A stretch of DNA of 64,000 nt from Ectopseudomonas mendocina (GCF_016008875.1 NZ_JADTQG010000013.1:62001-126000), one strand, 5' to 3'. Positions 1 to 10,120 are shown, numbered from the stretch's first letter. The notes: generated from the letters alone by a model not told the origin. Numbers and translations: made by a program.

Positions 1-2421
1 CTCCTGGCGCGGCAGGTCGTGCTGCAAGCTGGTGGCCTCCAGACGTGCCAGGTGCTCACGGGCTCGGCTGATCACGGTGCCCGGCACGCCCGCCAGTTGT
101 GCCACTGCAAGGCCATAGCTCTGGCTCGCCGGTCCGGGCTGGACGTGATGGAGGAAAACGATGCGCTCGTTGTGCTCGGTGGCCGAAAGGTGCACGTTGG
201 CCACTACCGGCTCGCTTTCCGGCAGCACCGTCAGCTCGAAGTAATGGGTGGCGAACAGGGTGAAGGCACGCAGGCGCGCCAGGTGCTCGGCTGCCGACCA
301 GGCCAGCGACAGGCCGTCGAAGGTGCTGGTGCCGCGGCCAACCTCGTCCATCAGTACCAGGCTGCGTTCGCTGGCGTTGTGCAGGATGTTGGCGGTTTCG
401 CTCATCTCCACCATGAAGGTGGAGCGGCCGCCAGCCAGGTCGTCGCTCGAGCCGATCCGGGTGAAGATGCGGTCGACCAACGACAGCTCGCAGGCCGCCG
501 CCGGCACGAAGCTGCCGATATGAGCCAGTAGCACGATCAGCGCGGTTTGGCGCATGTAGGTGGACTTACCGCCCATGTTCGGTCCGGTGATGACCAGCAT
601 GCGGCGATTGTCGTCCAGGTCCAGGTCGTTGGCCACGAAGGGGGTGGTCAGCACCTGCTCGACCACCGGATGACGCCCCTGATCGATGCGCATGCACGGC
701 TCGTCGACGAAGCGCGGGCGGTTCAGGTCGAGGTTCAGCGCGCGCTCGGCCAGGTTGCTCAGCACGTCCAGTTCGGCGAGGGCCGCGGCGCTGTCCTGCA
801 GAGGGGCGAGGTGGCCAATCAGCCTCTCGAGCAGTTCGTCGTAGAGCATCTTCTCGCGCGCCAAGGCGCGGCTCTTGGCCGACAATGCCTTGTCTTCGAA
901 CTCCTTGAGCTCCGGGGTGATGAAACGCTCGGCGCCCTTGAGCGTTTGCCTGCGGATGTAATCGGCCGGGGCGGACTCGGCCTGTTTGGTCGGTAGCTCG
1001 ATGAAGTAACCGTGCACGCGGTTGTAACCGACCTTGAGGTTGGCCAGGCCGGTGCGGGCTTTCTCGCGTGCCTCCAGATCCATGAGGAACTGGCCGGCGT
1101 TCTCGCTCATCGCCTGCAGCTCGTCCAGTTCGGCGTCGAAGCCGGTCTTCAACACGCCGCCATCGCGAATGACTGCCGGCGGATTGTCGATGATGGCGCG
1201 GGACAGCAGGTCGGCCAGCTCAGGGTAGGTGGCAACGGTAGTGGCGAGTTGTTGCAGGTGCGGTGTGTCCAGCGAGGTCATCGCCTGTTGCAGCTCGGGC
1301 AGCGCAGCCAGGGCATCGCGTAGGCGAGCCAGATCGCGCGGGCGAGCGTTGCGCAGGCCGATGCGGGCAAGGATGCGTTCCAGATCGCCGATTTCCTTGA
1401 GCTGCGGCTGCAGCGTCTCGAAGCGGTAACCGTCGAGCAGGCAGGTGATGGCGTTCTGACGCGCCTCCAGCACCGCGCGGTCGCGCAGCGGGCGGTTCAG
1501 CCAGCGGCCCAGCAAGCGGCTGGCCATGGCGGTCTGGCAGCGATCCATGACCGATTGCAGGGTGTTGTCGCGGCCACCTGAAAGGTTGATGTCCAGCTCT
1601 AGGTTGCGGCGGCTGGCGCCGTCGAGGATCACCGTGTCGTCCAGGCGCTCATGGCGCAGGCTGCGCAGGTGCGGCAGGGCGGTGCGCTGGGTTTCCTTGG
1701 CATAGGCCAGCAGGCAGCCGGCGGCGCCGATGGCCAGGGTCAGGTTCTCGCAGCCGAAGCCCTTCAAGTCCTGGGTGCCGAACTGCTGGCACAGGCTCTT
1801 GAAGGCGCTGTCGCGATCGAAATCCCAGGGCGCGCGGCGTCGCGAGCCCTTGCGCTTCTCGGCGGGCAGGCCCTGTGGCCAGTCGTCCGGGATCAGTAGT
1901 TCGGCGGGGCTCAGGCGCTCCAGTTCGGCCAGCAGGTTTTCCCAGCCCTTGATTTCCTGAACGCTGAAGCGGCCGCTGGTGATGTCCAGCACGGCCAGGC
2001 CGAACAGGCGCTCGTCACCGAGGACGGCAGCCAGCAGGTTGTCGCGATGTTCGTCGAGCAAGGCTTCGTCGCTGATGGTGCCGGGAGTGATGATGCGTAC
2101 CACCTGGCGCTCCACCGGCCCCTTGCTGGTGGCCGGGTCGCCGATCTGCTCGCAGATCACCACCGATTCGCCAAGTTTGACCAGCTTGGCCAGATAGCCT
2201 TCAACCGAGTGGAAGGGGATGCCGCACATGGGGATCGACTGGCCGGCCGACTGACCGCGAGCGGTCAGGGTGATGTCCAGCAGCTTCGCCGCCTTCTTCG
2301 CGTCTTCATAGAAAATTTCGTAGAAGTCACCCATGCGATAGAACATCAACTGGTCCAGGTGCTGGTTCTTCAGCTTCCAGTACTGCTGCATCATCGGGGT
2401 GTGTGCGGAGAGATCGGTCAT
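1..2421 (-). CDS. mutS: DNA mismatch repair protein MutS (C-terminus cut by window edge)
   Basis: MutS recognises base mismatches and small loops and starts methyl-independent mismatch repair with MutL. The reverse-strand frame opens at 2421 with [19 protein letters not shown] and continues into the mismatch-contacting FYE motif (DFYE near residue 37). The ATPase Walker A motif GPNMGGKST lies around residue 610, where it sits in E. coli MutS. The frame is open for 807 codons to base 1. The family is usually about 855 residues, so roughly the last 50 residues lie outside the window. It is divergent from pncC. The identification is secure; only the C-terminus is unseen. Confidence 0.97.
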   Translation of the reverse strand, partial: MTDLSAHTPMMQQYWKLKNQHLDQLMFYRMGDFYEIFYEDAKKAAKLLDITLTARGQSAGQSIPMCGIPFHSVEGYLAKLVKLGESVVICEQIGDPATSKGPVERQVVRIITPGTISDEALLDEHRDNLLAAVLGDERLFGLAVLDITSGRFSVQEIKGWENLLAELERLSPAELLIPDDWPQGLPAEKRKGSRRRAPWDFDRDSAFKSLCQQFGTQDLKGFGCENLTLAIGAAGCLLAYAKETQRTALPHLRSLRHERLDDTVILDGASRRNLELDINLSGGRDNTLQSVMDRCQTAMASRLLGRWLNRPLRDRAVLEARQNAITCLLDGYRFETLQPQLKEIGDLERILARIGLRNARPRDLARLRDALAALPELQQAMTSLDTPHLQQLATTVATYPELADLLSRAIIDNPPAVIRDGGVLKTGFDAELDELQAMSENAGQFLMDLEAREKARTGLANLKVGYNRVHGYFIELPTKQAESAPADYIRRQTLKGAERFITPELKEFEDKALSAKSRALAREKMLYDELLERLIGHLAPLQDSAAALAELDVLSNLAERALNLDLNRPRFVDEPCMRIDQGRHPVVEQVLTTPFVANDLDLDDNRRMLVITGPNMGGKSTYMRQTALIVLLAHIGSFVPAAACELSLVDRIFTRIGSSDDLAGGRSTFMVEMSETANILHNASERSLVLMDEVGRGTSTFDGLSLAWSAAEHLARLRAFTLFATHYFELTVLPESEPVVANVHLSATEHNERIVFLHHVQPGPASQSYGLAVAQLAGVPGTVISRAREHLARLEATSLQHDLPRQE

Positions 2422-2601
2422 GCCGGGCCTTACGTGCGGTGGGTGTGACGAAACGGGGAATCTTCCCATACTTCGCCTTTGCCGTGGACCCCGAAACGCC
2501 GGCGATATCGCTGGCCGCTGTGTTGTGCCGGCTGTCCGTCATGGCCATTTCCACTGCTGGCGCAAGATGTGTAGGGTGGGGCACTCGATAAGGAGGCGAA
2601 C

Positions 2602-3102
2602 ATGGACAGAATCAGTCAGTTGGCCGAGCAGCTCGGCCAGGCGCTGAAGGTGCAGGCCGCTCAGGTCAGCACTGCAGAATCGTGCACCGGTGGCGGTATT
2701 GCCGAGGCGATTACCCGCATACCGGGTAGCTCGGCCTGGTTCGAGGCTGGATACGTGACTTACTCCAACGCACAGAAAACCAGGCAACTGGAAGTCTGCG
2801 CCGAGCTTTTCGCCAGCGTCGGCGCGGTCAGTCAGGAGGTAGTGGAAGCCATGGTGCGCGGCGCCCAGGGGCACAGCGGGGCACGCTACGCTGTTGCCGT
2901 CAGTGGCGTGGCGGGTCCGGATGGCGGCTCGCCGGAGAAGCCGGTCGGTACCGTCTGGTTGGCCTGGGGAGACGGCGAGCGCCTTTACAGCGTGCGCAAG
3001 CAGTTTGCCGGAGGTCGCGACGAGGTACGCCGACAAACGGTCGAGGCCGCGCTGGCCGGGCTTCTGCGCCTGTTGGCAGAGGAAAATCCGGCATTGGGGT
3101 AG
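2602..3102 (+). CDS. pncC: CinA-family nicotinamide-nucleotide amidohydrolase (PncC)
   Basis: PncC deamidates nicotinamide mononucleotide to nicotinate mononucleotide in NAD salvage. The 166-residue protein is the stand-alone CinA C-terminal domain. It carries the family signatures AESCTGGGIAEAIT (residues about 26-39) and SGVAGPDGGSPEKPVGTVW (about 100-118). The start is preceded by AAGGAGG seven bases upstream. It lies between divergent mutS and recA, the usual pseudomonad arrangement, 86 bases ahead of recA. It has its own gap and the recA LexA box follows it, so recA is probably transcribed separately. No anomalies are visible. Confidence 0.92.
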   Translation: MDRISQLAEQLGQALKVQAAQVSTAESCTGGGIAEAITRIPGSSAWFEAGYVTYSNAQKTRQLEVCAELFASVGAVSQEVVEAMVRGAQGHSGARYAVAVSGVAGPDGGSPEKPVGTVWLAWGDGERLYSVRKQFAGGRDEVRRQTVEAALAGLLRLLAEENPALG

Positions 3103-3129
3103 GCGGGCGACTTGCCCTGTGGAATAATA

Positions 3130-3145
3130 CTGGCTACTTATACAG
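3130..3145 (+). promoter_or_regulatory. LexA (SOS) box of recA
   Basis: The 16-mer CTGGCTACTTATACAG fits the gammaproteobacterial LexA consensus CTG-N10-CAG. It ends 43 bases before the recA start, the expected operator position. A TATAC-like stretch inside the box may form part of the promoter. LexA would repress recA (and possibly recX) until DNA damage activates RecA. Confidence 0.88.
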
Positions 3146-3188
3146 TTGTTGGCGGCCGCTTAGGCCCTTGTGAATACGTGAGGATGTA

Positions 3189-4232
3189 ATGGACGAGAAC
3201 AAGAAGCGCGCTTTGGCGGCTGCCCTGGGTCAGATCGAGAAGCAGTTCGGCAAGGGCGCAGTCATGCGCATGGGCGATCATGAGCGTCAGGCGATCCCGG
3301 CCATTTCCACCGGCTCGCTGGGTCTGGATATTGCCCTGGGCATTGGCGGTTTGCCGAAAGGCCGTATCGTCGAGATCTACGGTCCTGAATCCTCCGGTAA
3401 GACGACCCTGACCCTGTCGGTTATCGCCGAAGCGCAGAAGCTGGGCGCCACCTGTGCTTTCGTCGACGCCGAGCATGCGCTGGATCCGGATTATGCCGGC
3501 AAGCTCGGCGTCAATGTCGATGACCTGCTGGTGTCGCAGCCGGACACCGGTGAGCAGGCGCTGGAAATCACCGACATGCTGGTGCGCTCCAATGCCATCG
3601 ACGTGATCATCGTCGACTCCGTGGCAGCGCTGGTGCCCAAGGCGGAAATCGAAGGCGAAATGGGCGACATGCACGTCGGCCTACAGGCCCGACTGATGAG
3701 CCAGGCGCTGCGCAAGATCACCGGCAACATCAAGAACGCCAACTGCCTGGTGATCTTCATCAACCAGATCCGTATGAAGATCGGCGTGATGTTCGGCAGC
3801 CCGGAAACCACCACCGGTGGTAACGCGCTGAAGTTCTACTCCTCGGTCCGTCTGGACATCCGCCGTACTGGCGCGGTGAAGGAAGGCGAAGAAGTAGTGG
3901 GCAGCGAAACCCGCGTGAAGATCGTCAAAAACAAGGTCGCACCGCCGTTCCGTCAGGCCGAGTTCCAGATCCTGTATGGCAAGGGCATCTACCGTAACGG
4001 CGAGATCATCGATCTGGGCGTGCAGCAGGGCCTGGTCGAGAAATCGGGCGCCTGGTACAGCTATCAGGGCAACAAGATCGGTCAGGGCAAGGCCAATGCC
4101 GCCAAGTACCTGGAAGAAAATCAGGCCGTGGCCCGCGAGATCGAAGGCCAGATTCGCCAGAAGTTGCTGGTCAGCAGCGCTCCGGCGAAAGCCTCCGCCG
4201 ACGATCTGGCTGACGCAGAAGTCGACTTCTAA
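3189..4232 (+). CDS. recA: Recombinase RecA
   Basis: RecA is the ATP-dependent strand-exchange protein and the co-protease that triggers LexA self-cleavage. At 347 residues it is full length. The Walker A motif GPESSGKT is at residues 65-72, the DNA-binding loop region with [12 protein letters not shown] is present, and the acidic C-terminus ends [12 protein letters not shown]. The start follows a GTGAGGATGTA ribosome site. A LexA box lies directly upstream and recX follows after 11 bases, the standard SOS cassette. Nothing unusual is seen. Confidence 0.99.
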   Translation: MDENKKRALAAALGQIEKQFGKGAVMRMGDHERQAIPAISTGSLGLDIALGIGGLPKGRIVEIYGPESSGKTTLTLSVIAEAQKLGATCAFVDAEHALDPDYAGKLGVNVDDLLVSQPDTGEQALEITDMLVRSNAIDVIIVDSVAALVPKAEIEGEMGDMHVGLQARLMSQALRKITGNIKNANCLVIFINQIRMKIGVMFGSPETTTGGNALKFYSSVRLDIRRTGAVKEGEEVVGSETRVKIVKNKVAPPFRQAEFQILYGKGIYRNGEIIDLGVQQGLVEKSGAWYSYQGNKIGQGKANAAKYLEENQAVAREIEGQIRQKLLVSSAPAKASADDLADAEVDF

Positions 4233-4243
4233 GCCCTCAACGC

Positions 4244-4705
4244 ATGACCGTCGTACTGGATAACCCGCTCGCCGTCAGGCGAGCGGCCATGGATCTGCTG
4301 GCGCGACGTGAGCATGGCCGCGTCGAGCTGACGCGCAAATTGCGCAAGCGCGGCGCTCCCGAAGAGATGATCGAGACTGCCCTGCAGCGCTTGTCGGAAG
4401 AGGGGCTGCTGTCGGAAGCCCGCTATCTGGAGAGCTTCGTCGCCTACCGGGCGCGTGCCGGTTATGGTCCGCAGCGTATCCGCGAAGAGCTCGGCCAGCG
4501 TGGGCTGGCGCGCAGCGATATCGATCAGGCGCTGCGCGAAAGTGGCATCGACTGGTTCGAGCAACTGCGTGAAACCTGGCAGCGCAAGTTCTCCGGTCGG
4601 CTTCCCGGCGATGCTCGCGAACGTGCCCAGCAGGGCCGATTTCTGGCTTACCGTGGTTATTCGCTGGATATGATCGGGCGTTTGCTGCGCGGTTGTGATG
4701 AGTAG
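4244..4705 (+). CDS. recX: Regulatory protein RecX
   Basis: RecX binds RecA filaments and limits RecA activity. The 153-residue product has the small, basic, helical make-up of the family with its three-helix repeats. Typical stretches are [20 protein letters not shown] near the N-terminus and [16 protein letters not shown] in the middle. It begins 11 bases after the recA stop, so co-transcription or readthrough from the LexA-controlled recA promoter is likely. It converges with the unknown gene ending at 4710, with only four bases between the stops. Confidence 0.95.
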   Translation: MTVVLDNPLAVRRAAMDLLARREHGRVELTRKLRKRGAPEEMIETALQRLSEEGLLSEARYLESFVAYRARAGYGPQRIREELGQRGLARSDIDQALRESGIDWFEQLRETWQRKFSGRLPGDARERAQQGRFLAYRGYSLDMIGRLLRGCDE

Positions 4706-4709
4706 TTCG

Positions 4710-5600
4710 TCACTCCGCGTTTTCAGGTTGAACGCTCAGCTTGTGTAGATGCTCTGGTACGTCGGGAGCGCCGGCCAGGCGCAAACCTTCGCCCAAAGCA
4801 GTGGCGTCCTGGTGCTCCTTGGGCAGCATGAGGAATTCCGGTGTGCCGGCTTTCTTCAGCAATGACAGTCGCGCGTAGGGGATGGCATTGTCCAGCAGCA
4901 GCCCCATGAAGCTTGGATCGCTCCAGGCGGCCTCGGGCATGGCCAGTACGTGATAACGACTCTGCAGGTCATTCAGGCCTGTTTCGTTCAATCGATAACG
5001 CACCAGATTGGCTGGCAGTTGCACGTCCAGCCCGCGCCGGCGTGCGTAGGCGATCGCTCCGGCGAACGACTCGCCTTGCGCTTCACCTGACCAGAAGGTG
5101 CGTGAGCCTCGCCAGTTGGCCTGGCGCAGCTCGATCGGCTCGCCAGCGAGAAAGCGCGGCAACGCCAGGCTGATGGTTCTGACGAAATCCTTGTAGCTGA
5201 TGATACGCACCTGCTTGCAGTGTTCGCTCGCGGCATAGTCTTCGAAGCATGCATAGTCTGGTGCGGGAGTGGTGCAGGCGAAACCATCGATCATGCGTAG
5301 ATCGAAGTTTGCCAGGTGCTGAGTTTGCGCCTCCACTACCTGAGTCAGGGCTGCGTGGGCCTGGGCCTTGTCTTCCTGTACCGGGCCGGAGAGCGCACCG
5401 CGCGGCAGGTTGAGCAGAAGCTGCAATTGCGGGCCCTGGTGCCAGCAGATGCTTTCGACCATCGCGGGTAGCGGTTTAAACGGTAAGCGCAGGGCACTTG
5501 CTCTGGCAAAAATCTGCCGCGAGCTGCGACCAAGCAGGCCCATGCGTTGAGCCAGGGCTGCCAGACGGCTACTGAGATTTGAGGGTTCGGACAGGCTCAT
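4710..5600 (-). CDS. Conserved pseudomonad protein of unknown function
   Basis: I do not recognise a characterised domain. The product (296 residues from the start chosen here) is soluble, with no signal peptide or membrane segment. It has basic N-terminal helices (SSRLAALAQRMGLLGRSSRQIFARASALRLPFK). I chose the ATG at 5600 because AAGGAG lies about 13 bases upstream. The frame stays open to an ATG at 5663 (22 residues more), but that start has no ribosome site. It is convergent with recX, a neighbourhood kept in several Pseudomonas species, so it is a genuine gene. Its function is not inferable from context. Confidence 0.75.
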   Translation of the reverse strand: MSLSEPSNLSSRLAALAQRMGLLGRSSRQIFARASALRLPFKPLPAMVESICWHQGPQLQLLLNLPRGALSGPVQEDKAQAHAALTQVVEAQTQHLANFDLRMIDGFACTTPAPDYACFEDYAASEHCKQVRIISYKDFVRTISLALPRFLAGEPIELRQANWRGSRTFWSGEAQGESFAGAIAYARRRGLDVQLPANLVRYRLNETGLNDLQSRYHVLAMPEAAWSDPSFMGLLLDNAIPYARLSLLKKAGTPEFLMLPKEHQDATALGEGLRLAGAPDVPEHLHKLSVQPENAE

Positions 5601-5744
5601 GGCCGGCAGATCGCTCCTTAAGCGTCTACTGCAGTGTGGCAGACGCGGACGACTGTTGCCCATAGAGCGTAGCGCGGCGTAAGAGCGCCAGCTGCTGTGC
5701 AGGTCTGTGGCAAAATAGCCGCATTCATTTGCGAGGGTGCCTCC

Positions 5745-5966
5745 ATGCCCAGCTTGGTGCTGGATATTGCGTTATCGGCCGAACGATTGCAGGCCATCTA
5801 CCGTGGCCATGCCAACCGCATTATGGCGCAAAGCCGTGACGGGCGCCGGGTCAGTTTGCCGGCCCACCATCTGCGGCCGTATCTGACTCATACCGGCATT
5901 CATGGTTCCTTCGTGCTGGAATTCAACGATACCGGTGAGTTGCTGAGCTTACGCCCTTTGGATTGA
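5745..5966 (+). CDS. DUF2835 family protein
   Basis: A 73-residue protein starting MPSLVLDIALSAERLQAIYRG and ending LLSLRPLD. The pattern of an N-terminal strand, a YRGxAxxI motif, an SRDGRRVSLPAHHLRPYLT stretch and a C-terminal FNDTGELLSLRPL matches the small gammaproteobacterial DUF2835 family, whose role is unknown. The frame is open further upstream to 5697. The ATG at 5745 gives the family's normal length and follows GAGGGTGCCTCC. It stands alone between a divergent unknown gene and pyrD. Confidence 0.85.
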   Translation: MPSLVLDIALSAERLQAIYRGHANRIMAQSRDGRRVSLPAHHLRPYLTHTGIHGSFVLEFNDTGELLSLRPLD

Positions 5967-6053
5967 TCTGGCGCGCTTGCCTCGCGCAGGCGATGCCTGC
6001 GCAGCTATAATCGCCGGCCTGCCAACCCTCTACCTGTCGAGCTGAGCCTGCCC

Positions 6054-7076
6054 ATGTACTCCCTGGCCCGCGAGCTGTTGTTCAAACTGTCCCCGGAAAC
6101 CTCTCACGAGCTGTCCATCGATCTGATCGGTGCCGGTGGCCGGCTGGGGCTCAATGGCCTGCTGACCAAGGTGCCGGCCAGCCTGCCGGTGAACGTGATG
6201 GGCTTGCAGTTCGCCAATCCGGTCGGTTTGGCGGCGGGGTTGGACAAGAACGGCGATGCCATTGATGGCTTCGCTCAGCTCGGCTTCGGCTTCGTCGAGA
6301 TCGGCACCGTGACGCCGCGTCCGCAGCTGGGTAACCCCAAACCGCGGCTGTTCCGTCTGCCGGAGGCCGAGGCGGTGATCAATCGCATGGGGTTCAACAA
6401 CCACGGCGTCGATCATCTGCTCGCTCGGGTCCGGGCAGCCAAGTTCAAGGGGGTGCTGGGTATCAACATCGGCAAGAACTTCGACACCCCGGTCGAACGC
6501 GCGGTGGACGATTACCTGGCCTGTCTGGACAAGGTCTACGCCCACGCCAGCTACGTCACCGTCAACGTCAGCTCGCCGAATACTCCGGGGCTGCGCAGCC
6601 TGCAGTTCGGTGACTCGCTCAAGGAGCTGCTCGAGGCGCTGCGTCGTCGCCAGGAGGATCTGGCACAGGAGCACGGCAAGCGCGTACCGCTGGCGATCAA
6701 GATTGCCCCGGACATGAGCGACGAAGAAACCGCGCTGGTGGCATCGGCCCTGTTGGGCGCCGACATGGATGCGGTGATCGCCACCAACACCACGCTCAGC
6801 CGTGAAGGCGTCGAAGGGCTGGCTCATGGCGACGAGGCCGGCGGCCTGTCGGGCGCGCCGGTGCGTGACAAGAGCACGCACATCGTCAAGGTGCTGGCTG
6901 GCGAGTTGTCCGGCCGTTTACCGATCATCGCGGTAGGCGGTATCACCGAGGGCAGGCACGCAGCGGAGAAGATCGCTGCGGGGGCGAGCCTGGTACAGAT
7001 CTATTCGGGGTTCATCTACAAGGGGCCGGCGCTGATCCGCGAGGCCGTGGATGCGATTGCTGCGCTGCGTAAATAA
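6054..7076 (+). CDS. pyrD: Dihydroorotate dehydrogenase (quinone), class 2
   Basis: PyrD oxidises dihydroorotate to orotate on the inner membrane and passes electrons to quinone, the fourth step of pyrimidine synthesis. The 340-residue length and the N-terminal helical region ([21 protein letters not shown]) are those of the membrane-associated class 2 enzyme. FMN and substrate motifs are visible: [35 protein letters not shown] (with the class 2 catalytic serine), [12 protein letters not shown] and AVGGI. It is followed by a hairpin at 7092-7111. It appears monocistronic. Confidence 0.98.
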   Translation: MYSLARELLFKLSPETSHELSIDLIGAGGRLGLNGLLTKVPASLPVNVMGLQFANPVGLAAGLDKNGDAIDGFAQLGFGFVEIGTVTPRPQLGNPKPRLFRLPEAEAVINRMGFNNHGVDHLLARVRAAKFKGVLGINIGKNFDTPVERAVDDYLACLDKVYAHASYVTVNVSSPNTPGLRSLQFGDSLKELLEALRRRQEDLAQEHGKRVPLAIKIAPDMSDEETALVASALLGADMDAVIATNTTLSREGVEGLAHGDEAGGLSGAPVRDKSTHIVKVLAGELSGRLPIIAVGGITEGRHAAEKIAAGASLVQIYSGFIYKGPALIREAVDAIAALRK

Positions 7077-7091
7077 GCTGCGTAAATAAAT

Positions 7092-7111
7092 AGGGCTCCC
7101 GAAGGAGCCCT
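7092..7111. terminator. Hairpin between pyrD and rmf (weak terminator)
   Basis: An 8-bp perfect stem, AGGGCTCC / GGAGCCCT, with a CGAA tetraloop lies 16 bases after the pyrD stop and 60 bases beyond the rmf stop. It lacks a long U tract on either strand, so termination efficiency is uncertain. It may act for both convergent genes. Confidence 0.55.
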
Positions 7112-7170
7112 TGGGCTTGCGCCCGCCGCCCGGAGGGGGTCGGCTTGGTGAAGTCGGGAGTGATCCTGTA

Positions 7171-7386
7171 TTAGCCGACAGCGTGAAGTTCGTTGAGTCG
7201 ATGAATACCGGCTGTGCCGGTCAGCCCATCCCAGTTGTCGCCACGGCCCTCACGCCAGCCATTGAGCCAGGCCTGACGAACCGAAGGTAGGGTAAAGGGG
7301 CAGAGTTCGCGGGATTTACCATTGATGCCGTATTGATAGCCGCGCAAAAAAGCTCTTTCTAACGGATCACGCTTAAGTCTTCTCAT
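7171..7386 (-). CDS. rmf: Ribosome modulation factor
   Basis: RMF binds 70S ribosomes in stationary phase and drives formation of inactive 100S dimers. The 71-residue basic product begins MRRLKRDPLERAFLRGYQYG and contains the family signatures GINGKSRELCPF and RQAWLNGWREGRGDNWDGLTG. It is longer than the 55-residue E. coli protein, as in other pseudomonads. The start is ATG at 7386 with GAGGG 10 bases upstream. The GGG of that site can pair with CCC just before the start codon, and two further hairpins lie upstream, suggesting control at translation. Confidence 0.96.
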   Translation of the reverse strand: MRRLKRDPLERAFLRGYQYGINGKSRELCPFTLPSVRQAWLNGWREGRGDNWDGLTGTAGIHRLNELHAVG

Positions 7387-7460
7387 AGGGTGTTGCCCTC
7401 ACTGTTGACTGTTATGTCCCGTTGGCCTTGTGGCAAGGCCAGGCAGAAATTTTTCTGCCT
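7387..7460 (-). promoter_or_regulatory. Structured 5' leader of rmf
   Basis: Read on the minus strand, the 74 bases before the rmf start codon contain three consecutive perfect inverted repeats. The stems are 9 bp with a 2-base loop, 7 bp with a 3-base loop, and 4 bp with a 5-base loop that contains the Shine-Dalgarno bases. The last stem pairs AGGG of the ribosome site with CCCT directly before ATG. This could hold translation low until conditions change; that role is inferred. Confidence 0.45.
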
Positions 7461-7803
7461 ACGAAAGTCCGCTGCCGGCGTGGCGAACTTTCTGCGCCTT
7501 CGCCATTGCAGCGAAAGCCTTAGGTAGTGTTCTAACGAATGCACCGGGGGCTGTGAATGATCGATTTGTCATAAGGGCGTAACCTAAATGAGGGTGTGGC
7601 CATAAGGACGCTTGAGATAGGTCCGGCGTCGCTCGGCCAGGCGGCGCCATAGCTGGCTGTGCGCACCGATGCCCTCAATTTGCTAGTGCAAATGAGAGTG
7701 CTTACTTATTCCGACGAAGGGTCGCACTGTGACCTTTTGTCACTTACTTTGAGTCGAGGTGCGCCGAAGCACCTCCCTGATTGCCATAGGCAGTGGAACA
7801 TCC
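7387..7803. other. Intergenic region between divergent rmf and rlmKL
   Basis: About 417 bases without a supported gene. Near rmf it holds three inverted repeats: AGGG/CCCT at 7387-7399, GGCCTTG/CAAGGCC at 7424-7440 and AGGCAGAAA/TTTCTGCCT at 7441-7460. The rest presumably carries both promoters, but I see no convincing operator. A short open frame at 7459-7650 lacks a ribosome site and codon bias, and I do not call it. Confidence 0.6.
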
Positions 7804-10050
7804 ATGTCTGATCGTTACGAAATCGTGCTGACCTGCCCCAAGGGGCTTGAAGGCCTGTTGTTGGAAGAAGCCAAAGCGCTCGGGCTGGAGGAGGCTCGCG
7901 AGCAGACCGCTGCAGTCCGCGGTCATGCCGAGATCGAAGTCGCCTACCGCTTGTGCCTCTGGTCGCGACTGGCCAACCGTGTGTTGCTGGTGCTGTCGCG
8001 CTTTGCCATGAACAACGCCGATGAGCTGTACGAAGGCGTCAAGGCAGTGGACTGGCGCGACCATCTTGAGCCGGCCGGCAGCCTGGCAGTGGAGTTCAGC
8101 GGCAATGGCTCGGGCATCGACAACACCCACTTCGGTGCACTCAAGGTCAAGGATGCGATCGTCGACCGGCTGCGCACGGCCGGCGGCGAGCGTCCCAGCG
8201 TCGACAAGCTCAACCCTGATTTGCGCGTGCATCTGCGCCTGGACCGTGGAGAGGCAGTGCTTTCTCTGGATCTGTCCGGGCATAGCCTGCACCAGCGCGG
8301 TTATCGCCTGCAGCAGGGTGCCGCGCCGCTGAAGGAGAACCTTGCCGCCGCGGTTCTGATCCGCGCCGGCTGGCCGCGTATCGCAGCCGAAGGCGGCGCA
8401 CTGGCCGACCCGATGTGCGGTGTGGGCACCTTCCTGGTGGAGGCCGCATTGATGGCCGCCGACATCGCGCCCAATCTCAAACGCGAACGCTGGGGCTTCT
8501 CCAACTGGCTCGGCCACGTGCCGGCCATCTGGAAGAAATTGCATGCCGAGGCCGAGCAGCGCGCGGCGGCGGGCTTGGCCAAGCCGCCGTTGTGGATTCG
8601 CGGTTATGAAGCAGACCCGCGCCTGATCCAGCCTGGGCGTAACAACGTCGAGCGCGCTGGCCTCTCCGACTGGGTGAAGATCTATCAGGGCGAACTGGGC
8701 AGTTTCGAGCCGCGTCCGGACCAGAATCAGAAAGGCCTGGTGATCAGCAACCCGCCCTATGGTGAGCGTCTGGGCGATGAAGCCAGCCTGCTGTACCTCT
8801 ATCAGAACCTCGGCGAGCGCCTGCGTCAGGCCTGCCTGGGCTGGGAGGCGGCGGTATTCACCGGGGCGCCGGAACTGGGCAAGCGCATGGGCCTGCGCAG
8901 CCACAAGCAGTATGCCTTCTGGAACGGTGCATTGGCCTGCAAGCTGCTGTTGATCAAGGTGCAGACCGAACAGTTCGTCACCGGTGAGCGGCGCACAGCG
9001 GAGCAACGCGAGCGTGAACGTGAGCAGAATGAGTTGCAGGCCGAGGCGCCCAAGCTCAATCGCAACGGCAATCCGATCAAGCCGGCACCTGCGCCGATCG
9101 AGCAGGCACGCCTGAGCGAGGGCGGGCAGATGTTCGCCAACCGCCTGCAGAAGAACCTCAAGCAACTGGGCAAGTGGGCGCGTCGCGAAGGCGTCGAATG
9201 CTACCGGTTGTACGATGCCGACATGCCGGAATATGCCTTGGCGGTCGACCTCTATGCTGACTGGGTGCATGTGCAGGAATACGCCGCGCCGCGCTCGGTC
9301 GACCCGGACAAGGCGCAGGCGCGCCTGCTCGATGCCCTGGCGGCGATCCCGCAGGCGCTGGGTGTGGCACAGAACCGGGTGGCAATCAAACGTCGCGAGC
9401 GCCAGGCCGGCACCAAGCAGTATCAGCGCCAGGCCGCCCAGGGGCAGTTCATGGAGGTGAGCGAAGGCGGCGTCAAGCTGCTGGTCAACCTCACCGACTA
9501 TCTGGATACCGGGCTGTTCCTCGATCACCGTCCGTTGCGCCTGCGCATTCAGCGCGAGGCGGCCGGCAAGCGTTTCCTCAATCTGTTCTGCTACACCGCC
9601 ACGGCCACCGTACATGCGGCCAAGGGCGGGGCGCGCAGCACGACCAGCGTCGATCTGTCGAAAACCTACCTGGACTGGGCGCGGCGCAATCTGTCGCTCA
9701 ACGGTTTTTCCGACAAGCACCGCCTGGAGCAGGGCGATGTGATGGCCTGGCTGGGCGAGGATCGCGGCGAGTACGATCTGATCTTCATCGACCCGCCGAC
9801 TTTCTCCAACTCCAAGCGCATGGAAGGCGTGTTCGATGTGCAGCGCGACCACGTCGAGTTACTCGACCTGGCCATGGCGCGTCTGGCCCGTGGCGGCGTG
9901 CTGTACTTCTCCAACAACTTCCGCAAGTTCCAGCTCGACGAGAGTCTGGTGGCGCGTTATCAGGTCGAGGAGATCAGCGCGCAGACCCTGGATCCGGACT
10001 TCGCCCGTAACCCGAAGATCCACCGCGCCTGGCGTTTCACCGCACGCTGA
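7804..10050 (+). CDS. rlmL: Bifunctional 23S rRNA methyltransferase RlmK/RlmL
   Basis: The protein makes m2G2445 (RlmL half) and m7G2069 (RlmK half) in 23S rRNA. At 748 residues it has the fused architecture of gammaproteobacteria: an N-terminal THUMP region, an RlmL methyltransferase with DPMCGVGTFLVEAALMA and the catalytic NPPYGERLGDE, a charged linker (about 395-440), and a C-terminal RlmK Rossmann domain with FCYTATATVHAAKGGA and DPPTFSNSKRMEG. I start at ATG 7804 (MSDRYEIVLTCPKGLEG), which matches the family N-terminus. The open frame extends to 7759 without support. It converges with dacB across a REP pair. Confidence 0.97.
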   Translation: MSDRYEIVLTCPKGLEGLLLEEAKALGLEEAREQTAAVRGHAEIEVAYRLCLWSRLANRVLLVLSRFAMNNADELYEGVKAVDWRDHLEPAGSLAVEFSGNGSGIDNTHFGALKVKDAIVDRLRTAGGERPSVDKLNPDLRVHLRLDRGEAVLSLDLSGHSLHQRGYRLQQGAAPLKENLAAAVLIRAGWPRIAAEGGALADPMCGVGTFLVEAALMAADIAPNLKRERWGFSNWLGHVPAIWKKLHAEAEQRAAAGLAKPPLWIRGYEADPRLIQPGRNNVERAGLSDWVKIYQGELGSFEPRPDQNQKGLVISNPPYGERLGDEASLLYLYQNLGERLRQACLGWEAAVFTGAPELGKRMGLRSHKQYAFWNGALACKLLLIKVQTEQFVTGERRTAEQREREREQNELQAEAPKLNRNGNPIKPAPAPIEQARLSEGGQMFANRLQKNLKQLGKWARREGVECYRLYDADMPEYALAVDLYADWVHVQEYAAPRSVDPDKAQARLLDALAAIPQALGVAQNRVAIKRRERQAGTKQYQRQAAQGQFMEVSEGGVKLLVNLTDYLDTGLFLDHRPLRLRIQREAAGKRFLNLFCYTATATVHAAKGGARSTTSVDLSKTYLDWARRNLSLNGFSDKHRLEQGDVMAWLGEDRGEYDLIFIDPPTFSNSKRMEGVFDVQRDHVELLDLAMARLARGGVLYFSNNFRKFQLDESLVARYQVEEISAQTLDPDFARNPKIHRAWRFTAR

Positions 10051-10054
10051 CTGC

Positions 10055-10112
10055 GTAGCCCGGATGTAATCCGGGGCTCTGCGAGCCAGGCCCCGGATTG
10101 CATCCGGGCTAC
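10055..10112. repeat. REP-type inverted pair (GTAGCCCGGAT family)
   Basis: GTAGCCCGGATGTAATCCGGGG is followed after 14 bases by CCCCGGATTGCATCCGGGCTAC, forming a long imperfect hairpin between the convergent rlmKL and dacB genes. Related copies lie at 28446-28499, 34920-34974 and 47938-47958, so this is a dispersed family. It may also end transcription from both sides. Confidence 0.8.
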
Positions 10113-10120
10113 AAAAAGCG

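Noticed and set aside
7744..9852. A 702-codon open frame antisense to rlmKL
   Set aside because: It mirrors the rlmKL codons in a GC-rich gene, has no ribosome site, and the sense frame is a complete, motif-bearing enzyme.
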